Source: Halostagnicola larsenii XH-48
Lineage (GTDB): Archaea; Halobacteriota; Halobacteria; Halobacteriales; Natrialbaceae
DNA length: 64,000 bases
NCBI RefSeq assembly: GCF_000517625.1
Contig: NZ_CP007055.1
Coordinates: 868,001 to 932,000 of the forward strand
Direction: 5' to 3'
In this document: piece by piece, positions 1 to 11,026 of the stretch
Position numbering within the stretch: position 1 is the stretch's first letter
How the letters are laid out: the number at the start of each line of letters is the position of its first letter
Translations under genes and position numbers: made by a program
Notes under the pieces: generated by a model
The model's input: only the letters and a program-made list of their open reading frames with translations
Databases searched by the model: none
Told to the model about the DNA's origin: nothing

Positions 1-2
1 CC

Positions 3-404
3 ACGCTAACGCTCACCGAGTACGGCGTGACCGTACTCGAGACCGTCGTCGAAGGCGGGACGGCGACGATTGCCGCTGAGTGTGCTGGCGGGGCCGATCT
101 GCGAACGATCGTCGACGGACTCCGATCTGTCTTTCCCGACTCCGAACTCGTCGGCAAACGCGAGGTCGAACGGACCGTCCAGACGGCCCACGAGTTTCGC
201 GAAGGGCTCGCCGATCGGCTCACGGATAGACAGGAATCGGCGCTCAGAGCCGCGTATTTCGGCGGCTATTACGACTGGCCTCGAGAGAGCACGGCCGAGG
301 AGGTCGCAGACGCCATGGGCGTTTCCTCGCCCACCCTGCACAACCACTTGCGCAAGGGTCAACACGAACTACTCAGAACGTTCTTCGACGCTTCTCAGGA
401 GTGA
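3..404 (+). CDS. bat-like HTH-10 regulator, C-terminal part (truncated by window edge)
   Basis: The reading frame is already open at the first bases, so this is the C-terminal end of a longer protein. Its last ~60 residues (LTDRQESALRAAYFGGYYDW ... STAEEVADAMGVSSPT) match the HTH-10 helix-turn-helix found at the C-terminus of haloarchaeal bacterio-opsin-activator (Bat)-like regulators; the part before it resembles the bacterioopsin-activator GAF/HTH-associated domain. Such proteins are cytosolic sensors with N-terminal PAS/GAF modules that bind DNA through this HTH. The sensory half lies outside the window, so ligand and targets cannot be told. It stands alone upstream of the acetate genes; regulation of them is possible but unproven. 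Confidence 0.8.
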   Translation, partial: TLTLTEYGVTVLETVVEGGTATIAAECAGGADLRTIVDGLRSVFPDSELVGKREVERTVQTAHEFREGLADRLTDRQESALRAAYFGGYYDWPRESTAEEVADAMGVSSPTLHNHLRKGQHELLRTFFDASQE

Positions 405-770
405 GTCGCTACCGGCTATCGCTCGAAACTATTCTCCACAGAGTCGTCTCTCGAACAGATTTGCTCCCGAAATCATATCGGAAATGACAGGCTGTGGAAC
501 ACCCCTCACAGGCGATCAACCTATACCGGCGAGTGGGTCCTAAGTATCTAGACCCGAGACCGATCGTCCGTGTCCGGTCCTCGTAACCCGCCGACTGCGG
601 GTTGTTCATCGTTATATATCTCGACCGTATCCGGAAGCGTTAGCTCGGAAGACAATAATTGTCACACGGTTGGCGGGAAATTAATGAAATATAATGATGT
701 TATTTGCTGGTGAGTTTACACAGCTAGATACTCCGTTTAGTACCCTGGTACCTCATTGATTGGGTGTACC
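405..770. promoter_or_regulatory. intergenic region upstream of acs
   Basis: This 366-nt gap has no convincing ORF. It contains a hairpin (AACCCGC/GCGGGTT, 585-603), a TATA-like TTATATAT at 611-618, a perfect palindrome GACAATAATTGTC at 651-663, an AT-rich patch (680-705) and a second TATA-like GTTTAGTAC at 736-744, about 30 nt before the acs ATG. The last is the best candidate for the acs promoter, and the palindrome is a plausible operator. The hairpin may belong to the end of the upstream transcript. Confidence 0.4.
651..663. promoter_or_regulatory. palindrome GACAATAATTGTC, possible acs operator
   Basis: A perfect 13-bp inverted repeat (GACAAT-A-ATTGTC) lies 108 nt before the acs start, between two TATA-like elements. 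The symmetry is what a dimeric regulator would bind; there is no other evidence of function. Confidence 0.3.
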
Positions 771-2747
<1,977 letters not shown>

Positions 2748-2804
2748 GCGACGCATTCGATTTTCGAAATTACCAATCGACACTGCAATACAATTCACAG
2801 ACAT

Positions 2805-3251
2805 ATGCCAGATAATAACACTCACGATACAACCGACGAACCGACTGCAACGGACGGTGGTGTCGCCGGACAGGCCGGCCAATCCCACCGAGATACAGAG
2901 TACCTGAACGCCGAAGTCAATCTCCTGAATCCGAGCACGGCGTTCATGCGAGATCACCTTCGCATCGTCTGGACGGGCTTCGCCATCTGGGTTCTTGCCG
3001 TGTTCGGCCCGGTGACGGCGACGTACGTCGCCACCGACGCGATGACGACCCAGATGCCGGTGCTTGGCTTCCCGCTACATTACTTCCTCGTCGCGTTCGG
3101 TGCGCCGACGAGCGCGTTGATCCTCTCGTTCTGGTACTCGCGCAAGCGAGACGCGCTCGACGAAAAGTACGGTATCGATCACGGAACCGTTGGGGGAACC
3201 GGCCGCGAGAGCGGCGATGCGGCGGCCACAGACGGGGGGATTAACGAATGA
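2805..3251 (+). CDS. DUF4212-type small subunit of sodium:solute symporter
   Basis: A 148-residue protein with a hydrophilic acidic N-terminus (~1-45), two transmembrane segments (~52-72 and ~85-108) and a charged cytoplasmic tail. Its position directly before a sodium:solute symporter, sharing a 4-nt ATGA overlap, fits the DUF4212 family of small partner subunits found with ActP/VC_2705-like symporters. It probably assembles with the large subunit in the membrane; its exact role is not established. Confidence 0.85.
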   Translation: MPDNNTHDTTDEPTATDGGVAGQAGQSHRDTEYLNAEVNLLNPSTAFMRDHLRIVWTGFAIWVLAVFGPVTATYVATDAMTTQMPVLGFPLHYFLVAFGAPTSALILSFWYSRKRDALDEKYGIDHGTVGGTGRESGDAAATDGGINE

Positions 3252-4939
3252 CGGGGATACCGGTCGTGCCGCTTCAGGGGAGTCTCCTTCCGGAGTCGCT
3301 CAACATCTCGTTCAAGCTCCTCCCGGCCCTGCTGGTCCTCGGGATGCTCGGACTGTTCCTCGCTATCGGCTTCGTCTTCCGCGTGGCCGACACCGAAGAC
3401 ATGTGGGTCGCCGGTCGCTCTATCGGGAACCTCGAGAACGGGATGGCGATCGGTGCGAACTGGATGTCGGCGGCGTCCTATCTCGGGATGGCGGCTTCGA
3501 TCGCACTTGCCGGCTTTTATGGGCTCGTGTACGTCGTCGGCTGGACGACGGGCTACTTCATCCTACTTATCTTCATGGCCGCGCAACTGCGCCGGTTCGG
3601 GAAATACACCGCGCCGGACTTCGTTGGCGACCGCTTCAACTCCGACAGCGCGCGGGCCATCGCGGCGGTGACGACGTTCCTCATCGGCTTCGTCTACGCC
3701 ATCGGGCAGGCGAAGGGGATGGCGCTCGTCGGCCTGTACATCTTCGGCGACTACGGCGGCCTTATTCCTGGACTCGACGGCTATCAGGTGATGGTCGTCG
3801 CCATGATGGTCATTACCGTCGGCTATCTAACGCTGTCCGGCATGATGGGTGCGACGAAGAACCAGGCCGTCCAGTACGTCATCCTCATTCTGGCGTTCGT
3901 CGTCGGCCTGTTCGTCGTCGGCTACACGAACGGCTACTCGACGGTGCTGCCTCAGCTCGAGTACGGGATGCTGATCAACGACCTCGGCAGCGAGTTCAGC
4001 GAACCGTTCGCGACCTCGAGTTACTACCTCTGGATCGCGACGACGTTCTCGCTGATCGTCGGGACTTGCGGACTGCCCCACGTGCTGGTGCGGTTCTACA
4101 CGGTCGAGAGCGAGCGAACGGCCCGCTGGTCGACCGTCTGGGGACTGTTCTTCATCTGCATCCTCTACTGGAGCGCTCCCGCGTTCGCGGCATTCGGGAC
4201 CGACCTCTACAGCCAGAACGTCAATCCGACCTACGGTGACCCCGGCATGACCAGTGCGGCCAGCGAGGTCATCGTCGTGCTGGCGGCCCAGCTGTCGAAC
4301 CTGCCGCAGTGGTTCGTCGGCATCGTCGCCGCTGGCGGTATCGCCGCGGCCATCGCGACGGTCGCTGGGCTGTTCATCGCCGGCTCCTCGGCGATCAGCC
4401 ACGACATCTACACGAACATCATCAACGAAGACGCGACCCAGCGCCAGCAGATTCTGGTCGGTCGCCTCTCGATCGTCGCACTCGGCGTGCTAACGACGCT
4501 CGCCGCGCTTGACCCTGCGTCGTCGATCGCCGCACTCGTCGGCTACGCGTTCGCGCTGGCCGGCTCCGTGCTGTTCCCGATGTTCTTCCTCGGAATGTGG
4601 TGGGAGAACGCCAACCGTCCGGGCGCACTCGCCGGTATGACCACCGGGCTCGTCATGTGGTCGATTCCGATGATCAACGAGATCGTCCCGACGTACGTCT
4701 CCTCGCTCGAGGCCCCGCTGTCGGCGGGCCTGGCACAGTGGATGCCCGCGATCGGCTCGGCACTGATCACCCTTCCGGTAGTCTTCGCCGTCACTATCGT
4801 CGTCTCGCTGATGACCGAGGAGCCGGACATGGAGACCAAGCGGGTCGTCCGGCAGTGTCACAGCCCCGAACCGATGCGTCAGCAACAGACCGCCGAAGAC
4901 GTCGTGACCGACGGGGGCGAGACCCCCGCGGATGACTGA
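3248..4939 (+). CDS. sodium:solute symporter, ActP/acetate-permease-like
   Basis: A 563-residue polytopic membrane protein with about 13 hydrophobic segments and SSS-family signatures: the early DMWVAGRSIGNLENGMAIGA segment, the Na+-binding-type helix around GANWMSAASYLGMA, and the GIAAAIATVAGLFIAGSSAI segment near residue 375. Its place between acs and usp, and the small-subunit gene before it, suggest uptake of acetate or a related monocarboxylate coupled to Na+. The substrate is inferred from context. The short cytosolic tail ends in the acidic DGGETPADD common in haloarchaeal proteins. Confidence 0.88.
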   Translation: MTGIPVVPLQGSLLPESLNISFKLLPALLVLGMLGLFLAIGFVFRVADTEDMWVAGRSIGNLENGMAIGANWMSAASYLGMAASIALAGFYGLVYVVGWTTGYFILLIFMAAQLRRFGKYTAPDFVGDRFNSDSARAIAAVTTFLIGFVYAIGQAKGMALVGLYIFGDYGGLIPGLDGYQVMVVAMMVITVGYLTLSGMMGATKNQAVQYVILILAFVVGLFVVGYTNGYSTVLPQLEYGMLINDLGSEFSEPFATSSYYLWIATTFSLIVGTCGLPHVLVRFYTVESERTARWSTVWGLFFICILYWSAPAFAAFGTDLYSQNVNPTYGDPGMTSAASEVIVVLAAQLSNLPQWFVGIVAAGGIAAAIATVAGLFIAGSSAISHDIYTNIINEDATQRQQILVGRLSIVALGVLTTLAALDPASSIAALVGYAFALAGSVLFPMFFLGMWWENANRPGALAGMTTGLVMWSIPMINEIVPTYVSSLEAPLSAGLAQWMPAIGSALITLPVVFAVTIVVSLMTEEPDMETKRVVRQCHSPEPMRQQQTAEDVVTDGGETPADD

Positions 4940-4943
4940 ACCC

Positions 4944-5402
4944 ATGTACGACCAAATACTCGTTCCGACCGACGGTAGCGACACGGCCGAAGAGGCGGTC
5001 GAGCACGCGCTCGACCTCGCCGAACGATACGGAGCCACGGTTCACGCTCTGTACGTGGTCGATACCAACGCAATGAGTCTCAGCCTCGGTGGCGAACAGC
5101 TCGACCGCATCGAGCAGGGCCACTACGGCGAGATGGACGAAGTACGTGAGCGCGCCGAAAAGGCCACGGGCTACGTGGCCGACCGCGCCGGCGAACTGGG
5201 GATCGACGCCGTCGAGCACGTCTCGGCGGGGCGGCCCCACGACATGATCGCCAACTACGTCGCGCACAACGACATCGACCTCATCGTTATGGGATCGCAC
5301 GGACGCACCGGCGTCCGCCGGGCGCTGCTTGGCAGCGTGACCGAGCGGACCCTGCGGTCGACTCGCGCTCCGGTACTGGTCATCGACAGCGACAACGAGT
5401 AA
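4944..5402 (+). CDS. universal stress protein (UspA family)
   Basis: A 152-residue cytosolic Usp-fold protein beginning MYDQILVPTDGSDTAEEA and carrying the ATP-binding-type glycine motif GSHGRTGVRRALLGSVTE near its C-terminus. An in-frame ATG at 4932 overlaps the symporter stop; I prefer 4944 because the family normally starts at M-Y-x-x-I-L-V-P-T-D-G. Usp proteins often follow SSS transporters in haloarchaea, and this one probably belongs to the acetate cluster as a modulator of transport or energy state (inference). Confidence 0.9.
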   Translation: MYDQILVPTDGSDTAEEAVEHALDLAERYGATVHALYVVDTNAMSLSLGGEQLDRIEQGHYGEMDEVRERAEKATGYVADRAGELGIDAVEHVSAGRPHDMIANYVAHNDIDLIVMGSHGRTGVRRALLGSVTERTLRSTRAPVLVIDSDNE

Positions 5403-5515
5403 CGCGCCTCGGGACTTTTTTCGCCGGCATCGAAGAACCGACGGCAATAGCGGCGACCGTCGACACGAACGGCGACGACACCGACGTACGGCCGCCTCCG
5501 ATACTGCTCGTAGGG

Positions 5516-5737
5516 CTACCGATCCTGCTGGCGGATCGCCAGTTCGACGTTCCACACGAAGCCGAAGTAGGCGACGATCCCCGCGAGCATGAGCATGTAG
5601 TACACCCACGTCGGTGGCTCGAGGAAGTAGGCGACGACCTCGACCAGCGTCACCCAAACGACCGCGAACGCGAGGTCGGTCAGGATTCCCCACCGCTCCT
5701 CGCGCGCGGTTCGCAGCCACTCGCCGGCCCCTGTCAT
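5516..5737 (-). CDS. small two-TM membrane protein
   Basis: A 73-residue protein with a short amphipathic N-terminus (MTGAGEWLRTAREERWG) and two transmembrane helices (~18-38 and ~45-64), ending in a charged tail. A longer in-frame ORF reaches 5833, but its extension is Arg-rich and non-haloarchaeal in composition, so the internal ATG is preferred. Function unknown. It is convergent with usp. Confidence 0.65.
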   Translation of the reverse strand: MTGAGEWLRTAREERWGILTDLAFAVVWVTLVEVVAYFLEPPTWVYYMLMLAGIVAYFGFVWNVELAIRQQDR

Positions 5738-5921
5738 CGGCCGTTCACCCGACGATCGAATCCGTACATCGTGTGGCCCGTTCGCAGTGTCACGGAAAAA
5801 GGTTATCGACGCGGCGGCGCTCGCTCTCCCCAATACTCGAGTTCGTCCGCGAGGTCGCTCGGTGGGGCGACCAACGGTCGAAAACGAAACCCCCTAACCG
5901 CATCCGAGAGTAAATGCACGC

Positions 5922-6467
5922 ATGCACGACGACAGCGAGGTCGCCGTCCTCCGACTCGGCCACCGGCCCGGGCGTGACGACCGGATGACGACCCACGTCG
6001 GCCTGACCGCGCGGGCGCTGGGTGCCGACCGCGTTCTCTTTCCCGACAACGCCGGCCAGTCGCTCGAGACCGTCGCGGACATCACCGACCGCTTCGGCGG
6101 CCCCTTCGACGCCGAACTGACGGACTCGCCGAACGCGATCATCCGAAACTGGGAGGGCGAGGTCGTCCACCTGACGATGTACGGAGAGCGCGTCGAAACC
6201 GTCGAGAACGAAATCCGCGCCGCACACCTCGAGAATGGCACTCCGCTGTTGGTCGTCGTCGGCTCCGAGAAGGTTTCGTTCGACGTCTACGAAGCCGCCG
6301 ACTGGAACGTCGGCGTCACCAACCAGCCCCACTCGGAGGTCGCCGGACTGGCGGTCTTTCTGGACAGGTTGTTCGAAGGACGCGAGTTCGACAGGGAGTG
6401 GGAAAACGCAGACCGGCGCATTATCCCGCAAGAAACCGGAAAGCACGTCGAATCGGTCGAGGAGTAA
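5922..6467 (+). CDS. trm56: tRNA (cytidine(56)-2'-O)-methyltransferase Trm56
   Basis: A 181-residue SPOUT-class methyltransferase that 2'-O-methylates C56 in the T-loop of archaeal tRNAs using S-adenosylmethionine. Seen: the N-terminal VLRLGHRPGRDDRMTTHVGL motif typical of archaeal Trm56, the central LLVVVGSEKVSFDVYE and the C-terminal knot region VGVTNQPHSEVAGLAVFLDR. Length is normal for the family. It is monocistronic and followed by tfe after 91 nt. Confidence 0.92.
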   Translation: MHDDSEVAVLRLGHRPGRDDRMTTHVGLTARALGADRVLFPDNAGQSLETVADITDRFGGPFDAELTDSPNAIIRNWEGEVVHLTMYGERVETVENEIRAAHLENGTPLLVVVGSEKVSFDVYEAADWNVGVTNQPHSEVAGLAVFLDRLFEGREFDREWENADRRIIPQETGKHVESVEE

Positions 6468-6558
6468 TTTTACGAACGCGAGCATCGGACGGATCGCCCT
6501 CCGACCGCTTCGTCGTCCCTCAAAAGACTTAATGGTCGCATACTATTAGGGGTAGCTA

Positions 6559-7077
6559 ATGGCTTTTGAGGAGCTGCTCGAGGATCCGGTTATCCAGAAG
6601 TACTTACACGAGCTGGTCGGTCCGACGGGGATGCCCGTCGCGGCGGCCCCGCCGGACGGGGAAGTGACCGACGAGGAGCTCGCCGAGGATCTCGATCTCG
6701 AGCTCAACGACGTTCGCCGGGCACTGTTTATCCTGTACGAAAACGATCTGGCGACCTACCGTCGCCTTCGGGACGAGGATTCGGGGTGGCTCACCTACCT
6801 CTGGACGTTCGAGTACGACAACATTCCGGAGAACCTAGAAGAGGAGATGCACCGGCTCCACGGCGCACTCGAGGATCGCCAGGAGTACGAACGGAATCAC
6901 GAATTCTATCTCTGTGAGATCTGTTCGATCCGCTTCGAGTTTGGCGAAGCGATGGACTTCGGCTTCGAGTGTCCCGAATGTGGGTCGCCGGTCGAATCGA
7001 TGGATAACGACCGCCTCGTACACGCGATGGAAGACCGCCTCGCCGCCCTCGAGGACGAACTCAATATTGACGCCTGA
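6559..7077 (+). CDS. tfe: transcription initiation factor TFE (TFIIE alpha homologue)
   Basis: A 172-residue basal factor that stabilises the open complex of archaeal RNA polymerase. Residues 1-90 form the extended winged helix (EELLEDPVIQKYLHELVG ... DVRRALFILYENDLATYRR), followed by a charged linker and a zinc ribbon with cysteines at 119, 122, 138 and 141, then a C-terminal helix. A TATA-like CTTAATGG about 30 nt before the ATG suggests a near-leaderless transcript. The stop overlaps the next start (TGATG), so the two are co-translated. Confidence 0.95.
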   Translation: MAFEELLEDPVIQKYLHELVGPTGMPVAAAPPDGEVTDEELAEDLDLELNDVRRALFILYENDLATYRRLRDEDSGWLTYLWTFEYDNIPENLEEEMHRLHGALEDRQEYERNHEFYLCEICSIRFEFGEAMDFGFECPECGSPVESMDNDRLVHAMEDRLAALEDELNIDA

Positions 7078-7766
7078 TGGTAGTACTCGCAACGAAACTC
7101 TACGTCAGCGGTGATGCACGCGAGCGAGCGACGGATTCGCTCCGATCCCTGGTGGCAAACGAAATCGGCGACCTCGAAGTCGAGTTCGAGGTCGGCGTGC
7201 GCCACGACGATTTCCCGTCGGTAACGATCGACGGCGAAGACGCCGTCGTCGCGCGAAACGTCCTCCGCGAGGAGTTCGGCGAAATCGTCCCCGACCTCGA
7301 GGCCGGCGAAACGTACGTCGGAACGCTCGATTCGTGGGACGAAGACGGGTTCATCCTCGACGCGGGACAACCGGTTCGGATTTCGGCCGAGGAGATGGGA
7401 CTGGGTCCCGGCTCTCCGACACAGATCCGCGAACGGTACGGACTCGTCCAGCACGTCCCCTTGCGGTTCGTCTACGGTGGCGAGTTCGGCGACGACGATG
7501 CGGAACCGTCCCGGCTGGCCGAGGCCGAACGTGACCGCCTTTACGAGTGGACCCGCGGCGACGGTCGGCTGAACGTCAACAGCGCGACCCGTGGCGAAGT
7601 CCGGGCGACGCTCAATCGCGCCGGACACGCGCAGGATTACATCACCGTCGAACGGTTCGGATTGCTCGAGCAAAGCGTGATCTGCCCGGAGGATACGGAT
7701 CCGCCGGGACTGCTCTCGAGCGTGGGAGAGTATCTACCCGCAGAGTTGCGGTGTGTCGTCCCATAA
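7077..7766 (+). CDS. DUF2110 family protein
   Basis: A 229-residue soluble acidic protein of the archaeal DUF2110 family, which is regularly encoded next to tfe. The N-terminus (VVLATKLYVSGDARERATDS) and the central domain (VGTLDSWDEDGFILDAGQPV) are the recognisable family blocks; the latter resembles an S1/OB-type nucleic-acid-binding strand pattern. Biochemical role unknown. One-nucleotide overlap with tfe implies a shared transcript and perhaps a transcription- or RNA-related role. Confidence 0.85.
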   Translation: MVVLATKLYVSGDARERATDSLRSLVANEIGDLEVEFEVGVRHDDFPSVTIDGEDAVVARNVLREEFGEIVPDLEAGETYVGTLDSWDEDGFILDAGQPVRISAEEMGLGPGSPTQIRERYGLVQHVPLRFVYGGEFGDDDAEPSRLAEAERDRLYEWTRGDGRLNVNSATRGEVRATLNRAGHAQDYITVERFGLLEQSVICPEDTDPPGLLSSVGEYLPAELRCVVP

Positions 7767-7772
7767 CCAGTC

Positions 7773-8543
7773 ATGAACCGACGTCTCGTTCTCGGAATTC
7801 TCGCCGTGGCGCTGCTCGCGACGACCGCGGGCTGTTCGATGTTCACCGGCGGCATCTCCGACGAGGAACTCGACCGCGAACAGAGCTACGACGACCTCAG
7901 GGAGAGCAATGCGACCGTCAGGATCGACATCGAGGGTGCGAGCCTGGCCGACGGCGGCGAGTTCCGCGCCGTCTACGATCTCAACGGCACCGACGAGCTA
8001 TCGATGTACAGATCGTCGCTCTATCGCGAGGAGGCACTCGATATCTACAGCGTTCGGTACTGGTATCCAAACGGGACCGAAGTAACCGGCTCGGACCTCG
8101 ATATCGAGCAAGGTCGCTCGAGCACGGACGTTCGGGTGCCCGACGGAAACGGAACGCTCGCGATGTCGAGCCACGCAGGGTCGAAAACGTTCCAGTTGCC
8201 AACGTACGTCGAGGGGAGCTACGAGGTTACCCCGCCGGAGGGCCACAGAACGTCGAATTTCCTGTTCGGAAACGTCAACCCAGGCGGGTTCGAGCGGTCG
8301 GTCGTCGACGACCAGGAACGACTCCGGTGGGACAACGCCGAAACCCCGATCTCCGTGCAGTATTACAACGCCCGAGATATTCCGCTCTTTCTTGGGCTCA
8401 TCGGCGTCGTTGGCGTCGTCGGCGGTGCGGGGGTCGCCTACTACTACCGGCAAGTCAAGCAGTTAGAGCGACGTCGAAAGGAGGCGGGTATCGACCTCGA
8501 AGGCGGCGACGAGTCCGACGACGACCCACCAGGGCGGCCCTAA
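7773..8543 (+). CDS. DUF5803 lipoprotein
   Basis: A 256-residue protein with a signal peptide and lipobox (LLATTAGC, Cys at ~21), an extracytoplasmic acidic domain, a C-terminal transmembrane helix (~203-223: PLFLGLIGVVGVVGGAGVAYYY) and a charged cytoplasmic tail. This matches haloarchaeal DUF5803 proteins, usually found downstream of tfe/DUF2110. Six nucleotides separate it from the previous gene, so the three probably form an operon. Function unknown. Confidence 0.8.
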   Translation: MNRRLVLGILAVALLATTAGCSMFTGGISDEELDREQSYDDLRESNATVRIDIEGASLADGGEFRAVYDLNGTDELSMYRSSLYREEALDIYSVRYWYPNGTEVTGSDLDIEQGRSSTDVRVPDGNGTLAMSSHAGSKTFQLPTYVEGSYEVTPPEGHRTSNFLFGNVNPGGFERSVVDDQERLRWDNAETPISVQYYNARDIPLFLGLIGVVGVVGGAGVAYYYRQVKQLERRRKEAGIDLEGGDESDDDPPGRP

Positions 8544-8671
8544 CCGCTTTCGAACGCGTCGGCTCCCCGTGCTCTATCGGGGGAAGAGTACTTGAACACG
8601 TACGCACAAGTGACCATATCGAAAACCAGAGAGACCGGTCCGCGTTCAGTTGGCTGGACTGGCCCAGATAA

Positions 8672-9187
8672 ATGAAACAGCGTGATTCTGCACCCAGCAC
8701 TCCGGTTCCCCGGAAGGTTGGTATTTCAGATGTCATCGTCGCAACGGGAGCACAAACGTTCAAATCTTACGGCTTAGGCTCCTGTCTGGCGATCGCCCTC
8801 TACGACCCCGAAGCCACTATCGGCGGGCTTGCACACGCGATGTTACCCACCAACAAAAGCACCGCGACGATAGAGGATCTTCCAGGGAAGTACGCCGATA
8901 CGGCGGTACGGGCGCTTCACCGCCGAACGATCGACGCCGGCGGCTGTCGGTCGTCGCTCGAGGCCAAAGTCGCGGGCGGCAGCGATATGTTCGAGTTCGA
9001 CAGCCTCGAAGACAGCGTCGGCAAGCGCAATATTGAGACGGCCAAAGCGGAACTCGAAACCCTCGGCGTGCCCCTCGTTGCAGAAGACGTGGGCGGGAGT
9101 CACGGTCGAACCGTCGAGTTCATCCTCGAGACCGGTGCGCTCGTCATCGAAACGGCCGACGACGAACAGGAGGACCAGACGCTATGA
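8672..9187 (+). CDS. cheD: chemoreceptor glutamine deamidase CheD
   Basis: A 171-residue CheD-family protein that deamidates (and may demethylate) transducer glutamines during taxis adaptation. The catalytic pattern is present: Cys in YGLGSCLAIALYD, His in GGLAHAMLP and the SDMFEF segment. It overlaps the following cheR remnant by 4 nt (ATGA), as in the usual haloarchaeal cheD-cheR arrangement. Since cheR is broken here, CheD either acts with a CheR elsewhere or is itself on the way out. Confidence 0.9.
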   Translation: MKQRDSAPSTPVPRKVGISDVIVATGAQTFKSYGLGSCLAIALYDPEATIGGLAHAMLPTNKSTATIEDLPGKYADTAVRALHRRTIDAGGCRSSLEAKVAGGSDMFEFDSLEDSVGKRNIETAKAELETLGVPLVAEDVGGSHGRTVEFILETGALVIETADDEQEDQTL

Positions 9188-9744
9188 CGGTGGATTCGTT
9201 CGAACAACTGCTCGAGTATGTCGAAACCGAACTTGCCTTTGCGACCAGGCACTACAACGATAAGTATCTGGACCGGCGGATCACGTCCTGAATGCGCCGA
9301 ACCGACGCCGATAGCTACGAGGCGTACCTGAGATACCTCCGAGAGAGGCCCGACGACCAGGTCGCGCTCCTCGAGTCGATGAGTATCAACGTCACCGGAT
9401 TCTTCCGAAATCCCGACGTCTGAGAGGGGATTCGTGCCGTCGTTCGGGACCTTGCTGCCGACAGAGCCTCCGTGCGGAGCTGGAGCGCTGCGTGTGCCGG
9501 CGGTCGCGAACCGTACTCGCTGGCGATGCTCGCACACGACGACCCGGAAATAGACGAATCTGCGGTCGAAGTGCTGGGAACCGACATCAGCGAACCAGCG
9601 CTCGAGACCATCGAGCGGTCGCTCCGGCCGAAGGGATATCTCGTTATCGGCAAGTCCGAGACGATTTCGAGCCGGTTGCAATCGACGTTTTTCATCCACG
9701 ATTCGCAGCTTCGGATCTATCGAAACCGGCCCGACTCGACCTGA
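9184..9744 (+). pseudogene. cheR: cheR remnant (chemotaxis protein methyltransferase), two stops plus internal deletion
   Basis: Read in one frame from the ATG overlapping cheD, the sequence encodes recognisable CheR pieces: the N-terminal helical domain (SFEQLLEYVETELAFATRHY), LESMSINVTGFFRNPDV, the SAM-binding ACAGGREPYSLAMLA, LGTDISEPALE and the C-terminal RPKGYLVIGKSE. Two TGA codons interrupt it, at 9289-9291 (where Arg CGA is expected) and 9421-9423 (where Trp TGG is expected). The DIS motif runs almost straight into LRPKGYLVIG, so some 60-80 codons of the catalytic domain are missing. The frame is otherwise intact, which suggests recent decay. The enzyme cannot be functional. Confidence 0.9.
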
Positions 9745-9767
9745 CGGACACCTCGAGATGGGTGGAT

Positions 9768-10544
9768 TCAGGCTGCGGCGGCGTACTCGACGTCGAGTTC
9801 GACGACGTGCACCGAGAGCCGGTCGATCGGGTCGTCGTTCGATCCGGAACACGCCCACCCCTCGCTGGTCCGGACCCATTCCTCGTCGAAGGCTCCCTCC
9901 CAGCCATGGGCGTCCGTGCCGTCGGTATCGACCGCAACCTCGAGCGAGCGAACGTCGGAGAACGTCTTCCGGTACGACGCTCCCGTTTCTGTCGCCGTGA
10001 TCGGAATCGGCCCATCGGATCGGTACGAACCACCGTCTTCTGCGATCGTCACCAGCGAAACGAGTGCGATACCGTCTGTACACGCCAATCGTGGCTCGAC
10101 GACTGGCGTCCGTTCGCCCATGTTACTCAGCCGAAACACGCCACCGCCTTCGTAGGCGACCGCCGTCGATCCGTCCTCGTAGACGAGCGATCCGAGCTGC
10201 CACGATTCGGTTTCGATTCGATCGCCGTGTTCGACCGCGAGGTCGACTCGCGGTCCCGATTCGCCCGTTTCGATCCGCCCGCCACGGACCGGCAGTTGGT
10301 GCGTCCGCTCGTGGACGCCCTCGTATCGGGCGATATCATCGAAGTCCCCTGCAAGACCGATCAGTGCTCGGTCGACCTCCCGCGCTGATTGGTGCTGGTC
10401 GTGCAGGTCCAGTGACTGGACGCCGACGACGGACACCAGCGCAACTGCGAGAACGACCGTCCCGAAGACGAGAACGAAACCGACGAGTTCGGTGACCGCG
10501 CGTTCGTCTTCACGTCCATCCCTCCCGATTCGAGTACGTTTCAT
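9768..10544 (-). CDS. DUF7289-like pilin-type protein, last gene of the pilus operon
   Basis: A 258-residue protein with a class III-like N-terminus: a charged leader followed by RAVTELVGFVLVFGTVVLAV, a single hydrophobic helix, then an extracytoplasmic beta-rich domain. I start it at the ATG overlapping the upstream stop (ATGA) rather than three codons earlier. The pattern matches haloarchaeal DUF7289 proteins at the end of pil loci. It is probably a minor pilin or pilus-associated subunit anchored in the membrane. Confidence 0.75.
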   Translation of the reverse strand: MKRTRIGRDGREDERAVTELVGFVLVFGTVVLAVALVSVVGVQSLDLHDQHQSAREVDRALIGLAGDFDDIARYEGVHERTHQLPVRGGRIETGESGPRVDLAVEHGDRIETESWQLGSLVYEDGSTAVAYEGGGVFRLSNMGERTPVVEPRLACTDGIALVSLVTIAEDGGSYRSDGPIPITATETGASYRKTFSDVRSLEVAVDTDGTDAHGWEGAFDEEWVRTSEGWACSGSNDDPIDRLSVHVVELDVEYAAAA

Positions 10545-11026
10545 GGATTCCACACCCCGAGCTTCTCGCCGTCGTGACCGATCGCGATCGTCCCGCCGCG
10601 AACGGACGTGTCCGCATCGACGCTCGCCTCCAGTTCGCCGAGCGGAATAGAGACGGACTGGCCGGTTGCCTGTGCGGTGAGTTCGAGACAGTACTCGCCC
10701 GCAGACAGCGCCTGCTCGAGTTCGTCACAGTCGACGATCGCGACCCGATATCTCGAGTTCGCCGCAGTTTCTGGGTAGTCTACGGTGACCGTCGCCTCGT
10801 CGGTCGTCCCGTGGGCGGTCCCGAGGCCATCGACTCGGAGTACGTCGGCCGCGAGTCGCTCACCGGTCGTCTCGAGGGACTCGCGCACGCTGCGGTCGGT
10901 TTCGCCCTCCAGCAGCACGCCGGCGCTGACCAGTAGAGTTGCGACGAGGACCGTCGCGATCCCGAGTGTGAGTGCGTGGGTCAACGCGATCGAAATTGCC
11001 CGATCGTCGCGGCGAAACCCGGTCAT
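10541..11026 (-). CDS. DUF7266-like pilin-type protein
   Basis: A 161-residue protein with an N-terminal hydrophobic helix (RAISIALTHALTLGIATVLV ATLLV) directly after a short basic leader, then a small extracytoplasmic domain containing two cysteines (CDELEQ and EYCLEL) that may form a disulfide. It overlaps both neighbours by 4 nt. Probably a minor pilin; family assignment is by position and N-terminal pattern. Confidence 0.75.
   Translation of the reverse strand: MTGFRRDDRAISIALTHALTLGIATVLVATLLVSAGVLLEGETDRSVRESLETTGERLAADVLRVDGLGTAHGTTDEATVTVDYPETAANSRYRVAIVDCDELEQALSAGEYCLELTAQATGQSVSIPLGELEASVDADTSVRGGTIAIGHDGEKLGVWNP

Noticed and set aside
3190-4239. 349-codon plus-strand frame over the symporter, and other long antisense frames in GC-rich genes
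   Set aside because: Arg/Pro-rich composition and full overlap with well-identified genes mark them as shadows.
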